Source: Rhizophagus sp. LPA8_4_AMF (Eukaryota > Glomeromycota > Glomeromycetes > Glomerales > Glomeraceae). From it: a DNA stretch of 35,464 nucleotides. Every line of letters starts with the position of its first letter. Positions within the stretch are counted from its first letter, which is position 1. Of the stretch, positions 1 to 11,014 are shown piece after piece. The stretch covers positions 1 through 35,464 of the forward strand of contig JADRCO010000377.1 of the NCBI GenBank assembly GCA_021464525.1, given 5' to 3'. The translations under genes were made by a program, and so were the position numbers. Under the pieces are notes generated by a model, which worked only from the letters and a program-made list of their open reading frames with translations, made no database searches and had not been told where the DNA came from.

Positions 1-676
1 GAATTAAAATTGCATATAAATTATTTCAGAATATGTGCAATTTATTGTGACAAATGGGTTTACTTATAATACAAAGGCAATTTAATTAATAGGAAAAAAA
101 GTTTATTTATAGCAGACTATATTCATATGATTCAAATGAGGTGCGTCAGGTGACGATTTTAATCTGAGGTGCGTCAGATTTAATCTGAGGCAAGAATCGA
201 TCTGAGGTACAACATATGTAATAATCCAAAAACTGAAGATTAATTCCTTTATTTCATTGAATAATTCAAAGAAAATAAAGAAAGCTGAATAGATAATAAA
301 AGACATTTATTGTTTAGAAAGAAATATAGTACAATGTAAAACATTATACTTGGAGTTGTTTCATATCTGAAAAAAATAAAAATTAAAAATTTACCACGTT
401 TTATAATAGTATTTATGGATTTTACTATATGTGCACGTGACTTCATAATTAACTATATATTCGGCCCTGATTCGGCGATTAAGATATATGTGTGCGCAGT
501 AAATTTCCGTTATCTACAGTAAAGTTTTCATTGCAGAACATTCTTTATTCAATATATGAAATTTAACAATATGTACTAAATTGGGGATTACATACAAAAT
601 CTTAAAAAAAATTCTTAGAAATCTTATTATACCATAATTTGTCTCCGCATTATATACAAAGTTATAAATATAAATT
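1..676. other. gene-free left edge
   Basis: AT-rich sequence downstream of the Myb-like gene. The only structure I see is the miniature element at 124-218. Open frames here are short and AT-driven, with no recognisable domain. Confidence 0.5.
124..218. mobile_element. miniature element, GCGTCAG family, copy 1
   Basis: A stretch of about 95 bp bounded by CATATG on both sides, with repeated GTGCGTCAG and AATCTGAGG words inside. Its left end matches the reverse complement of the right end of the element at 35204-35297 (shared core TGATTCA.ATGA.G.G.GTCAGGT). Its other end matches that element's left end (ATATGTTGT then TCAGAT). The two copies are therefore in opposite orientation. No transposase is present, so it would be non-autonomous. 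Exact borders are uncertain. Confidence 0.5.
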
Positions 677-1594
677 TTAATTTAAAACGTTTTCTAACTT
701 CATCAGGACGCTAATGCGTTCATAACTTTTATTCTTATTACGATTATTAGTTCGATATTTACTGTTCCAATAATTTTTAACTTGAAGCTCTGTCCTTCTG
801 CCTTCTTTTCGATTATCAGACAATACCTTAGCTATTTCTGCCCATTTCTTCATATAAATGCTTTGAAGTTCATCAATCTTATTTTTTTCTATGAGTGTTA
901 AATCGGACTTATCGACTATAATGAATAATAAATAATTAAATATTTAGTGTAAAATAATTAAGTTATACACAAAATGAGAGAAAATTAAGAAGGTCACGGA
1001 TGTTTAACCAGTCAGCTCTTGATATAACGAACTCGCGATATAACTAAACACGTGACATTTAACCAATCAAATACGAAGTTATAACGAAGAAATCAATTAA
1101 ATTCTTTAAAATTCTTCGCTATAACCTTATAACGAATTGAGGTGAAACCGGAGGGTTCGTTTACATCGAGAGTTGACTGTATATCGATCAAAGAAAAAAT
1201 ACGCACTAGTTGAATCGAGATGGTTGACGTATCTAAACGATGTTAATAAGAGAGGTAAGAAAAATAATATAGGTATAAAGATTTTTTTTATATAAAAAAA
1301 GGCTTACCTTTCACGAACGCTCTTATGACCTCTTTGTATTTCAGTTGCAATCAATTTCCATTTATTTGTTTCTGTTGCATATAGTTTATATAATTCGATA
1401 ATTCGATTATCTTCCTTTGATTTAAAAATAAAAAGAATAAAAGAATTATATTCGCGATCGGAATGATGTTTTTCGATCTGATCTATGTCATTTTTCTTTT
1501 TTGTAGGACATACCTCTTTAGTATATGCTCCACCACGAACTTCAGTTGCGTCTGTTGAAGTTGTCATTAGTTCCTTTTTTCTAAGAGGCGGCAT
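677..1594 (-). CDS. Myb/SANT-like DNA-binding protein, 3 exons
   Basis: Exons 1308-1594, 1207-1232 and 677-915 join in frame to 183 aa. The first Myb-like repeat runs from about residue 63: the helix with KWKLIATEIQRGHKSV is completed across two introns by RERYVNHLD. A second repeat follows, with KWAEIAKVL and the recognition-helix signature ELQVKNYWNSKY. This is the two-repeat layout of R2R3-type Myb proteins, which bind DNA in the nucleus. The 26-nt middle exon supplies the VNHLDST segment that links the repeats, and the junctions restore the expected order, which supports the model. Intron 2 (916-1206) carries a miniature transposon. The ATG at 1594 is the first in frame. The target genes are unknown. 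Confidence 0.8.
1009..1179. mobile_element. pogo-like MITE inside a Myb intron
   Basis: About 171 bp with terminal inverted repeats. The left end starts CAGTCAGCTCTTGATATAAC, and the right end read in reverse starts CAGTCAACTCTCGATGTAAA; both continue with ACGAAC. The CAGT[CT][AG]ACTC start is typical of pogo/Tigger-type Tc1-mariner elements. TA flanks the right end. The left flank is AC rather than TA, so the target duplication is decayed or the border is off by a few bases. It lies wholly within intron 2 of the Myb-like gene. Confidence 0.7.
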
Positions 1595-2112
1595 TTTTTT
1601 TGGATATAATTATACGAAATTGTAATATAATTTAATAGATAATTAATTATAAACGGAGAGAATTGTATGAAGCATAAATGCTTGGTTGACAAATAAGAAA
1701 TCAAAAACAATAATGAAAGTAAGTATAAATAAGCAACGAATTGTAATATCATCCATCATAGTTTTTTTTCTTTTTTTATGAAAGAAATTTGATGAATTTA
1801 TACAAATTTGTGCTAAAATAGCTTAGAACTCGCGTAATACAACATTCTGTTAGCGATCCCATTGTAAACATACTAAATCTGTATAGTTATTTTTCTATTC
1901 AGAATAACGGGAAAAAGAATAATTCTTGATCAGGCTCACTTTTTCACACAGGTACAGCAGAAAGTCCGAGAGAACCATCCAGAAAACTGAAACTTCTATA
2001 TAGAAATTTTAAAACAAATATATATGCAATGTGTATGTACAAGCATCCTTGTAATCGTACATTTTGGTATAGTTTTTTTTTTCTGGAAAATAAAAGTATA
2101 AACATTTCCCAA

Positions 2113-2138
2113 ATATATATATATATATATATATATAT
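2113..2138. repeat. (AT)n microsatellite
   Basis: About thirteen uninterrupted AT units. Similar but shorter runs occur at about 16980-16994 and 23722-23737. Confidence 0.9.
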
Positions 2139-2489
2139 TTTATTATACAACCTACGTTATTCGTAATTAAAAATCCGAACAAAATTAGCTGGCGTTGAAT
2201 GATGATTTAGTGCATTCGAGTGCATTTGCATTATCAATGTATGAGTTGTTTGTTTTCTTTTAAGTACGCAGTACTTACTATGATTGCAATTATCATAAAC
2301 AAATTCGTCACCACATTTTTGAAATAATTTATGAGATTGGTTCAAACGTATAAATTATTTTTAACAAAGAAAAAAAAAACAAATATTTATGATTGATCTT
2401 CATATATTAATTATTCCTAAAAATCTTGAAATTACTAAACAAATTTGGAATGTTAAATTCTAATAAATAAAATAAATAAATATTAATGT

Positions 2490-2663
2490 AGTGCTCGTGT
2501 TCACAAATTAAGAATTCTAAAAAAAGAAAGATCTATGTTGTATTTTAATGACAAAGATCATCAAATTCAAGAGGATTTCTTAGCAAAGTTCAAAATTCTT
2601 GGGGAAGAGGGGAAAACCATAGTTAAAGATCACTTCATTCAGAAAGGTGTCGTATTACAATAA
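2490..2663 (+). pseudogene. small coding-like relic or last exon
   Basis: A frame open for about 58 codons with balanced, charged composition (around residues KERSMLYFNDKDH and ILGEEGKTIVKDHF), unlike the surrounding AT-rich noise. It follows a possible acceptor (AATGTAG) and ends in TAA. An ATG at 2535 would give 42 aa. I do not recognise a family and cannot find upstream exons. A gene fragment is the most likely reading. Confidence 0.25.
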
Positions 2664-3070
2664 TATTATCAATGCATAATTTTATTAGGTTAATCGTTAC
2701 TAAAAATATTTTTTTTTTGCTTGATCTGTATATCTCCTGATCAAAATCTTGTATTTTCTTTTATTTTCAAATTAGATTTTGTTAATTTGTAATCACAAAT
2801 TATTTTTTTGCACAGTTTATTAGAACAAAGAAATTTTTTTTTCTCTTGGCAATTGATTGGATGATTGGTCATTGTATAAAGGCCCTTTCAACCATTACCA
2901 TATTTAATTGTATTACAGCCCAAATTGTATAACCCATCTGATACAGTTACACAGAAACACAGATGAATGAGATGATTAATTAATTATAGACTAGAATATA
3001 TTCATTACTTAAAAGATAATAACAGTAACAAATAACGGATAACATAAAAAAAAAAATTCTAAAATTCCTC

Positions 3071-3119
3071 AAAAAAAAAAGAAAAAAAAAAGAAAAAGAA
3101 GCAAGAAAGAAAAAAAAGT
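3071..3119. repeat. purine-rich A/G tract
   Basis: About 49 nt of almost pure A and G with a single C. It is low-complexity sequence with no sign of coding function. Confidence 0.8.
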
Positions 3120-4204
3120 ATCTGTAAATATTAATAAATTTTTATATGAGCCAAAGGTTCTTGGAAATGTTTTTTTTTTCACTTTCCCAGAAATCAGAAT
3201 CAGGTTTGTAAATTCCCGAACCATCTTTTTTTTTAAAAATAAAATAAAATAAATAAATTTATTTTATATTATATATTAAAATAATAATTTGTTGTTTAAA
3301 CTAGCCTTCGTCGAACTCTTTTGTTCTTGCGAAAACACTTTCCACGTGACATTCTTCCCCACTCTTTAACAAAGTTAAAGACTGCTAAAACAATGAAATT
3401 TATAACATAATAAACCTTTTTTTAAAAAAAAATTTAGAGAGGAAGTAAACAAATCATCACTGGAAAAATAAGAGTAGAATAGTTGTTTCAACCGTAAGGG
3501 GTCACGCATAGGGTTTCGTAAGGTTTTTCTCAAAATATATTAAGTGTGGATAAATCCTGAAGTTTATCACCACGTTTGACATTGATATATCATTGAACGC
3601 ACTGGCATTTCAGCGATAGCCTATCATATACTATTAAGATAGCAAGTGTATCGAGTAAATAATAAAGTTACTTACCTCGTAAGACCATCTAATAACGAAA
3701 AGAACTAAAAGCGGAATTACTAATTACGGAATATAATTATTTAAAAACATCATCTTACCGTGCACACTCTTTATTGGTCATAAGAAAATCGTATGTATTT
3801 ATTTAGTCATTTCATTTGTAATTTAATAATTACATAATCAATATCACGTTCTCTAAAATCTTTTTTTTTTTAATTTTAATCGTGGGAAAGTATCGTAGTT
3901 CGGACTTAAAATTTTCCGATGCATTCACGCCGTAACATAAATGAATTTTCAGTAGTCAAATCCTCTGAAAATAAGGAGTAATTTCGATAAGAATTTTATA
4001 GTTAAAGTGTAAAATTTAATTTTTATTTCTGTGAAAGAATAATAAGTAAATTTCATCTGATATAAAAAAAAAACATTTATAATTGTCCTAGTGAGAACCA
4101 TTGTTTGCTTTCCCCCTATTTATAGTGACAAAAAGAGGATAGTAATTTAAAATAAGTAAAGGGGTATATTATGAATTTTCAGAAGATTGTCCTGCGTTTT
4201 AGGT

Positions 4205-4521
4205 AGAGCTTATTAAAAGGCATGACTTCGATCAGATCATTGGAGTTTGGAGAGATCCCTCTTGATTTTCTTTTTTTTTAATTGTTATGAATGGAGTTCT
4301 ATGGTTACTACCACTTGGCAAATGTTTGGAAGCAAGTTGTGAAGAAAAAATCCCTGTCTGATCGGAATGTGGAACAATTTAAGTATTATATGTCTGCAGA
4401 TTTAATTTTAGATTTCCGGAAAATCTCAGATTTTCACACCAACAAAAATACTAATATTCAAAAATACATTTCCTCAGCTAAACGCGAGAAAATCAAGAAT
4501 TTAAGGAAGAAGCGTTATTAA
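4205..4521 (+). pseudogene. unrecognised degenerate coding fragments
   Basis: After a TTTTAG at 4204 a coding-like stretch (ELIKRHDFDQIIGVWRDP) runs into a stop. A second frame opens with ATG at 4291 and encodes 76 aa with a lysine/arginine-rich tail, ending in TAA at 4521. The composition looks like real protein but the pieces do not splice cleanly and match no family I know. It may be a broken gene or a transposon remnant. Confidence 0.3.
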
Positions 4522-4833
4522 TTGTCGTCATATTTTATTTAAAAAATTCTTTTGTAAGTCCTTAAACTTGAAAATGATTAGAAATTGTAATCAATAATCA
4601 AGCAACGAATAAAAAAGAGTGCGTAGAGTACAATTGTTCCTGTATTATTTAATTTTTTACTTTATTGATGCCATTATTGAAAGTTCTCTTGTAAGACATC
4701 TTTGATCTGATAAAATATACACTAATCCTGATAAAGATTTCCTCCATTAGATAATATTAGATACCGTGAGTTCTAAATCGGTTTAAAAAAATACTTCTGC
4801 TTTCACCACTATTACAACCGAAATAATTCGCCT

Positions 4834-5119
4834 ACGTTAGCGGACGATATTAAAAAAAATGATACGGAAAAACTTATAAATTTTCTTGCGTAAGGGGGAA
4901 GACTCGAAACTTATGCAGGAGAATTATATGAACAAAAATGAGAATTATTAGACGTGATTACGTGACTTCCTCAACATGACCAAGCAAGGCATCAGAGATA
5001 TAAAATGTAATCTGGGACTTACGGACTTCGCTAAAGAATGTAAAGAGGCCCGTTCTCATCGTATTGCAGCTTGCTCATTATTCACACGTGATTTGACTCC
5101 CGATGAGCTGAAATTTTAA
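4834..5119 (+). pseudogene. decayed SAM-domain gene relic
   Basis: Two blocks in different frames resemble the SAM domain of the intact gene at 27339-28681. The first reads LADDIKKNDTEKLINFL, against EEIKKWDTGTLITFL in the intact gene. The second reads RDFLNMTKQGIRDIKCNLG then LTDFAKECKE, against KIFLELTKKELQSCGFKLG. Between them are a frameshift and several stops. An ATG at 4976 leaves a 47-aa open frame, but it is only the second half of the domain. GC content is higher than in the surrounding sequence, as expected for former coding DNA. No downstream nuclease-like part could be followed. Confidence 0.6.
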
Positions 5120-6575
5120 TCAGGCTAAAAATGTGGATAGTGCAATACAATTATCCATATTGCGATCTTGCGATCAATAATATTGCAGATGTTACGAATA
5201 AGAATCAACACGAAGGCCTGAATACGAAATAATAGTGATGAAAATTCCGGATAAGTTTACTTAGATAAGATAATTTTATTATTCATCTCATTTATTTTTA
5301 TTCTTTTATTCAGAATATCATAAAGCTCTAATATTTGTACCGAGAAAATGAAAGCGGGATACGTGGGTTCGATTATTTTTATGTGATTTGCATTTCTACT
5401 TTACAATCCGGACGAAATTTCAATTACCATCAAGTGTCGAATTTTCTGAAGATGAATATCGATCGTTGCGTAATGGTTATTAAAGAATAGATCATTGTGC
5501 CGTAAAAAAGAAGAGCACGAGGTACAAAAAACTGGTCAATGAAATTAGAGATAGCTAACTACACTTTGGAAGAAAACAGGAAGAACTCAAAATAATTCAT
5601 GGTTTATTTCGCGGGAAAAATTGACTATATGAGTTTCATGTGATAAGTAACCCTCTTTAGGACACTACCATTTACTTATTAGTCAAAGCGTTTGACTTGA
5701 CTAGATAATTTATTGATAGAAAGTTTCGTAATACCGTTCAGACTTCAGATATCTTATTTTGTACTATTTTACTTTAACAAAATTTTCTGTAGAACTTCAG
5801 ATAATAATAGTTCTGTTTGGTCGAATGGGAATCATGGTAAACTTCACCAGTCTTTACTACATTCACAAGCCATTCAGGAAGATGTTATTTCAAAAGTTGT
5901 GTTTCTTATCAGTATGTCAAATCTTTTAGCCGATAAGATTTTAATGATGAAGACCAAAAACAATAAATCTAACTTTGTTTATGGGAACACGAAATATGAA
6001 ACTTATAATAATGATGCCAACGGTTAAAACGGTAAATGAAATGAAAACAAAAAATTTTACATGCTATTTCAAGAGGCTATCTCTGTCAACTGGATGAATG
6101 GATGATTTTGAAACATTTTTAAGGAACTGTCATTGAAAAAAGAGTCTAAGATATATGATCTGCTATTGTTGTAAAATATGTAATGAAAAACTATAGTAAA
6201 ATTTTAGGGCAATGATTCATTATTACTGAGATATAAAAAAATAATATTAAGTATTTGTATAAGAGGGAAAAGTGTTTGGAAAAGGATTATAGAATTATTA
6301 ATTAATTTCAATGTTAGTTATAATTTTGTATATCTACATTAAATATGGTTGCGCTAAGTTAAATTGTGATTACTATAAAGAAAAAAATTTGTAAAGTCCT
6401 ATTCTCACTTTATTTATTAAATAAGAGAAAATAAATAAAATAAATAAATAAATATACTCAATTTCGTATTTAAACATTCTTTTCAGGAAAGAATTTACGT
6501 TAATTAAAACGAAACAAATAAATAAAATTCACTATTTTGATTTTCAAAATTATTTTACATAAAGTTTATAAGAAT
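5120..6575. other. gap without a supported gene
   Basis: A few frames are open (104 codons at 5713-6027 on the plus strand), but none shows a domain, a consistent splice structure or a plausible start. The part next to 6575 is the 3' flank of the sphingomyelinase gene. I see no repeats or strong palindromes here. Confidence 0.4.
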
Positions 6576-9515
6576 TTATCTACAAATAGCATCATCGCCA
6601 CCTAAAACCAATCCCAAAGCCATTCTAACAAGAATTTTAGGTAATCCTTCAATAGTAATATCATCATCAGGTTTATCATCTCCATTTTCACCATCTCTAG
6701 ATTTATCATTATCATCTTGTGATTCAAATAAACTATCTAAGTTATCTCCATAATCTTCATCATTCATATTTCCATCTCCATCTCCATATTCTTCCCCTTC
6801 AAATTTATCCATATCAACAAATACATTAACTTTTTTACCAAGTGTTGCCGTTAAAAACCAATCTTCGGGTAATTGTGGTATCCACATTTGTTTTTTACAC
6901 AATCCATGTGATGAAAATGGTCCATGTCCTGAAAATGTGCTTCTAAGTTTACATACAATTCGCTTTTTACATTGTTGTGATGATTCAAATGTATTACATG
7001 ATCCATATTTATTTAATGTCTGATTACGTGAAGCGATCTTCTTAAATGTTTGATACGTATCATCATCAGTTAAGAATTTTTCAGATAAATCTAAATAATT
7101 TAAAAAGCACAATAGTAATAAATTTTTAATTTTTTTAAAATTTTAATACAGTACATATACAAATACATAAAAAAATTCATTTACCATGCCAACTTTGCGG
7201 TTCAAAATCTTGTAATTTATATAATGATTTAGCATCATATAATAATTTCCATTCAGGTTTATTATTACGATTTGCTTCCTCAATATCCAAATAATAAGTA
7301 TAGTGATTTAAAATTTTCTTGGTTTTCTTTTGAATTTCATATACTCTAAATAAATAAAGTATATATAATAAATAATATATCTTTAATAATAATAATAAAT
7401 TATTAGAAAATTACCTAAAAGCAGGATTCACATTTCTAAATGTTGTCACGCTAGGTGCCATATAACCAACACCAACTGGTCGCGGTTCATTACCATTATG
7501 ATAATCATAAATTACTTGAAATTCATCCCAGTGAGTATGTCCTGTTAAATAAGAGATAAATCTCATCAATTCGCTCATCTTATACACATATGGAAAATCA
7601 AATACTTTAAGGATTTTTTTTCCAAATTTACCGAAAAATTGTCCAACAATAGTGTCCTTATATCTTGCAACTATTTGAGAGAAATAGCTATTAAAAGATG
7701 GGAATGCATCTCCACTTACAGCTATCATGTGCTAAATAATGCAAATACATATTATATTTTGTGAACTCGTACAAATTGCAAAATAACATTAAAATTCTTT
7801 TAAAATATACCCCAAGAATCCAAACTTTTTCTCCAAGTCTTTCTGCGTCGTCTAATTCTTTAATTAACCAATTTAACATATTTTCAGGGTCCCATTCAGA
7901 TTTTGGTCTCATAAACATCCACCAATTAAATTTATACCAGAAATTAGTATTTAATCCAATTATTCGCATATTATCATTGGGCACTCTTGCTGAATAGAAT
8001 CCTCTTTTCTCAATAGATTGACGTTCGTCATGAGTCAACCAAATATTCCATTGTGATGATAATGCATCATATAACCAAGAAACGGAGGAAACATCGTCGA
8101 GAGATGATGTTGGAAATGAATTTACAGGTGCTGATTCATGATTTCCAATAATTGGAAAATATGGGGCTGATGTAAAGAATTTACGCCAAATATTTGCTGT
8201 TTTATTTGTTATTTCCTTTATCGATGATTGTGTCTCAGCCCAAACATCTTTAAAGTGTAAGAAGAGGGTAAGTTTAAATAATATAATATTTTAAATCAAT
8301 TTTTACATACCATGTGGGGGTAAGTCACTAATTACGTGGAAGATCGGGAAAAATTAGGGAAAGTTAAAAAAATAAAAATAAATATAATCGAATTTATAAT
8401 AATATAATAATGTTTACCCAGTTGATAAAATATAATCAATTTTCGGTACCACGTTAGGCATAAATTCCAACATACTTTCAATCAATCTCTTTGGAATATC
8501 TAATAATATAATAATTAGTCATATAATTCTTCATATGTAAGATTTCAGATTAATCACCACCTACCGCAATTATATTCTCCCCATCTTCCAGCTGGAGTTG
8601 TTGCCTCATCACCAAAAGCATTAGGTGGTCGACAACAAACTGGTTCACCACAATTAACTTCATACCCTTCAGAATATTCTGGGTCGAAATGCCAGTCACT
8701 TAAATGGACAACCCACATTTTTTCATCATCTTGGGATGATTCATTTATTTTGGTGGTAGTAGGTTCTACGGGTTCGGAAGATCTTGGGGGTGGTAGATCA
8801 ATCAATTCAGGTTTCTCAGGATGATCAGGTTTAGGGCATAAATGAGCTTTTGAACATAAATTATCTGCTGAAAATACTGAATTTGCTAAAACTGTCATGG
8901 CCCATGGTCCAAATTTTGGCAAAATTTCTGCACACTAGTTAGAAAATAAACCTTTTTTTTAGGAAATAATGAAATTTTTTATAAAAAAATACATCGTTTA
9001 CACTTCGTAAATTATTTACCACGCGATAAGGCTGAATTCTAAACGCTGTACAGATAAGAATTCCTTCTTCGATTGCTATAGTTTGGGTAATGTTTAACAT
9101 CATAATTTCTCCAATTTTCGAAGCAATGGAACGACACATTTTACATGTAAGACTTGCTGTCTATAAACAAAAAAAAAAAATAATTAAAGAACTACATATA
9201 ACTTCATTAGTTGGTAAAAAAGAATCAAAGATATAAATTGCTGACTTGTAAATTAACTCCCCGATTTGTATAAAGAGAGACTGATGGTAAAATATCATTA
9301 AATAATTCTTGATCTAATTCTTCTAAACTTTTTTTACTTTCAGTAAAAGGAAATTGTCTTTGTGGAGGTAGTAAAGGACCTGTAAAAGCAACTTGCTTAC
9401 TACCAAACGTAGCAAATCGAGATACCACGGATATAACACATAAACTACATATAATCAATATTCCTGCTAAAAATAATCGGTTCAGAGAAGGACAAATAGG
9501 GACGTATCGGTTCAT
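6576..9515 (-). CDS. acid sphingomyelinase-like phosphodiesterase, 10 exons
   Basis: Exons 9246-9515, 9020-9160, 8565-8934, 8418-8499, 8311-8327, 7811-8247, 7632-7731, 7415-7541, 7185-7345 and 6576-7090 give 739 aa. Residues 13-33 form a signal anchor. A saposin-B domain follows, with six cysteines (96, 99, 127, 138, 164, 170), then a calcineurin-type metallophosphoesterase domain. The metal ligands are in family order: DWH (217-219), GD...D (288-294), GNHE (328-331), GH (439-440) and GHTH (473-476). The family hydrolyses sphingomyelin or related phospholipids in lysosomal or secreted compartments. The C-terminus carries a long Asp/Asn/Gly-rich acidic stretch before a hydrophobic end, which might be a GPI signal. 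Exon 5 is only 17 nt. The intron at 7542-7631 is 90 nt without a stop. The true substrate is unproven. Confidence 0.93.
7542..7631 (-). other. frame-preserving intron within GHTH motif
   Basis: This 90-nt intron (GTAAAT...TTTAACAG) has no in-frame stop, so an ORF finder reads through it. Splicing joins QFFG directly to HTHWDEF, giving the GHTH metal-binding motif conserved in the family. Retention would insert 30 residues between the glycine and the first histidine. Confidence 0.85.
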
Positions 9516-10323
9516 TTTCCTTTAAACGTATGTAAAAAAAAACTGAAGTATAAGCGAAAAATATAAATAACGTTTAAGTTGAATGCATAGGCGCTTTATT
9601 AATGTAATACTGAAGCCGATCAACCATGAGATCATTATGCTTTAAAAATAGAGTCGCCCGGAAAAAATAGTAGCCGGGTTGAACCTGTTTATACCCGAAA
9701 TTTTGTTGTGCTGGATAGTGGATATAACGAATTTATATAATAAAACGCTGTACAGTACAGTATACTGTCCAAAGTGTCCATGATTACCTGTGCTAAATAA
9801 AGTAACTTCTTTTGGGTAGAATTAGCAGAATTAGCATCTATTTTGTTTTGTATACCCCTCAGTTCTATGTCCATACAGTATAATAAAAATAAAAAAGAAG
9901 ATTGTATGTGTTTTGGCAAACTAGATTATCCATGTCCTAATAATGTAAAAAAAATTCGAATATAGGAAGTTGAACTCGAAATGATCACACGTCTATATTT
10001 TTATTGGTCAATTTTATAAACCGAATATAATGAACTCACCTAGGTTGAAGAATTTCTATGTTGCCTTAAAAAAAGCGGTTATATGCTGAAATAAATTTAA
10101 AACAGCTCGCTCAAACAATAAAAAAACTTGAAAATTAGCTATATTCATATCGCTAAAGCCGTATACTATATAGCCTTTTAATTTTCTTAGTGTGTCATAA
10201 GATGGAGAAAATGAAAAGTTAAACATGAATCTTTGTATTGAACTTTTATCTTTCTTGATTTTATTTATTTTATTTAGAAAAGATGGATAATTATGAAATT
10301 GAAATGTTTATCACATAATTACA
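9516..10323. other. upstream region of sphingomyelinase gene
   Basis: Presumed promoter side of the minus-strand sphingomyelinase gene. I see a small self-complementary stretch around TGTACAGTACAGTATAC at about 9750 and nothing else distinctive. The 76-codon minus-strand frame at 9689-9919 has no supporting features. Confidence 0.4.
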
Positions 10324-10834
10324 TTTATCTTAGAGGGCGACGCGACAAGAACCAAAAAAAGGTAAGATGTAATCCATTTTAATATATCATATTTGTGCAG
10401 CAGATTATGACTTTTAAAGTATTATTTAGGTACGACGAAATGAGAAATTATCCATTAATTTCATCTTATGAAGGCAATTTGGTGAATGTATTTTGCTTCA
10501 GTTGGAGAATTCTCATAATCACAAATAAATGTTCTCTTAAGATTCAATTGTTGAGCATGAAAATGATTGTATTATTTGAAAGTAATGAAGAGAGAGATAC
10601 ATATGAAGCATATTTGACTTATTACATGAAATCTTGGACAGAGTACTTATAATTTTATATATAATGATAATTTTGAATGTAGTTCTAATTGCATTTAAAG
10701 CCAATGAGTTGCTAGAAGAATCACTAAAAGTATTTTATGGTCAAAAAATGTTCGCTCAAATTTCAATCGCTGGAGAAAATGAATATCGTCATTATATTCG
10801 CCAAGAACGATGGCAAAAACATGGCAAGATTTAA
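10293..10834 (+). CDS. hypothetical locus, structure uncertain
   Basis: An ATG at 10293 can be spliced (donor after 10360, acceptor TTTGTGCAG at about 10400) to a longer frame that continues to 10652 and gives about 106 aa. A second frame, 10634-10834, ends with a coding-like segment (ESLKVFYGQKMFAQ). I could not join the two with canonical sites in phase. No domain is recognisable; the segment with FESNEERDTYEAY faintly recalls the end of a PH domain, which is too weak to name. It may be a broken gene. Confidence 0.3.
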
Positions 10835-11014
10835 TAATAATACAATATGGAAATGATAATTAAACTTTATAATTGAAATAAAAAACGTTTCAATCGTCTT
10901 TTTATTATCGAAATACTTTCGATTTTGTCCGAAGTCACGCGTAAGCCTGCAAATCAATCTGGCTACCGTTTTTTCGGGTGACGCCAGGGTTGTTCTTTAA
11001 AGGTTAACCCTTTG

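Larger units (their letters stand above)
1595..4204. other. long AT-rich gap upstream of Myb-like gene
   Basis: No complete gene is visible in 2.6 kb. It holds an AT dinucleotide run at 2113-2138, a possible exon or relic at about 2490-2663 and a purine-rich tract at 3071-3119. The rest is AT-rich with only short frames. The first few hundred bases presumably include the promoter of the minus-strand Myb-like gene, but no specific site stands out. Confidence 0.5.

Noticed and set aside
1944-2345. Two minus-strand frames of 62-68 codons
   Set aside because: One is mostly the translated AT microsatellite, and the other has no recognisable pattern.
5713-6027. 104-codon plus-strand frame
   Set aside because: The first third is AT-driven Phe/Tyr sequence. 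The rest looks faintly coding, but no family, start or exon partners could be found.
9640-9720. Direct CCGG-containing words near the sphingomyelinase promoter
   Set aside because: They are short, with no consistent spacing or symmetry, and are likely chance.
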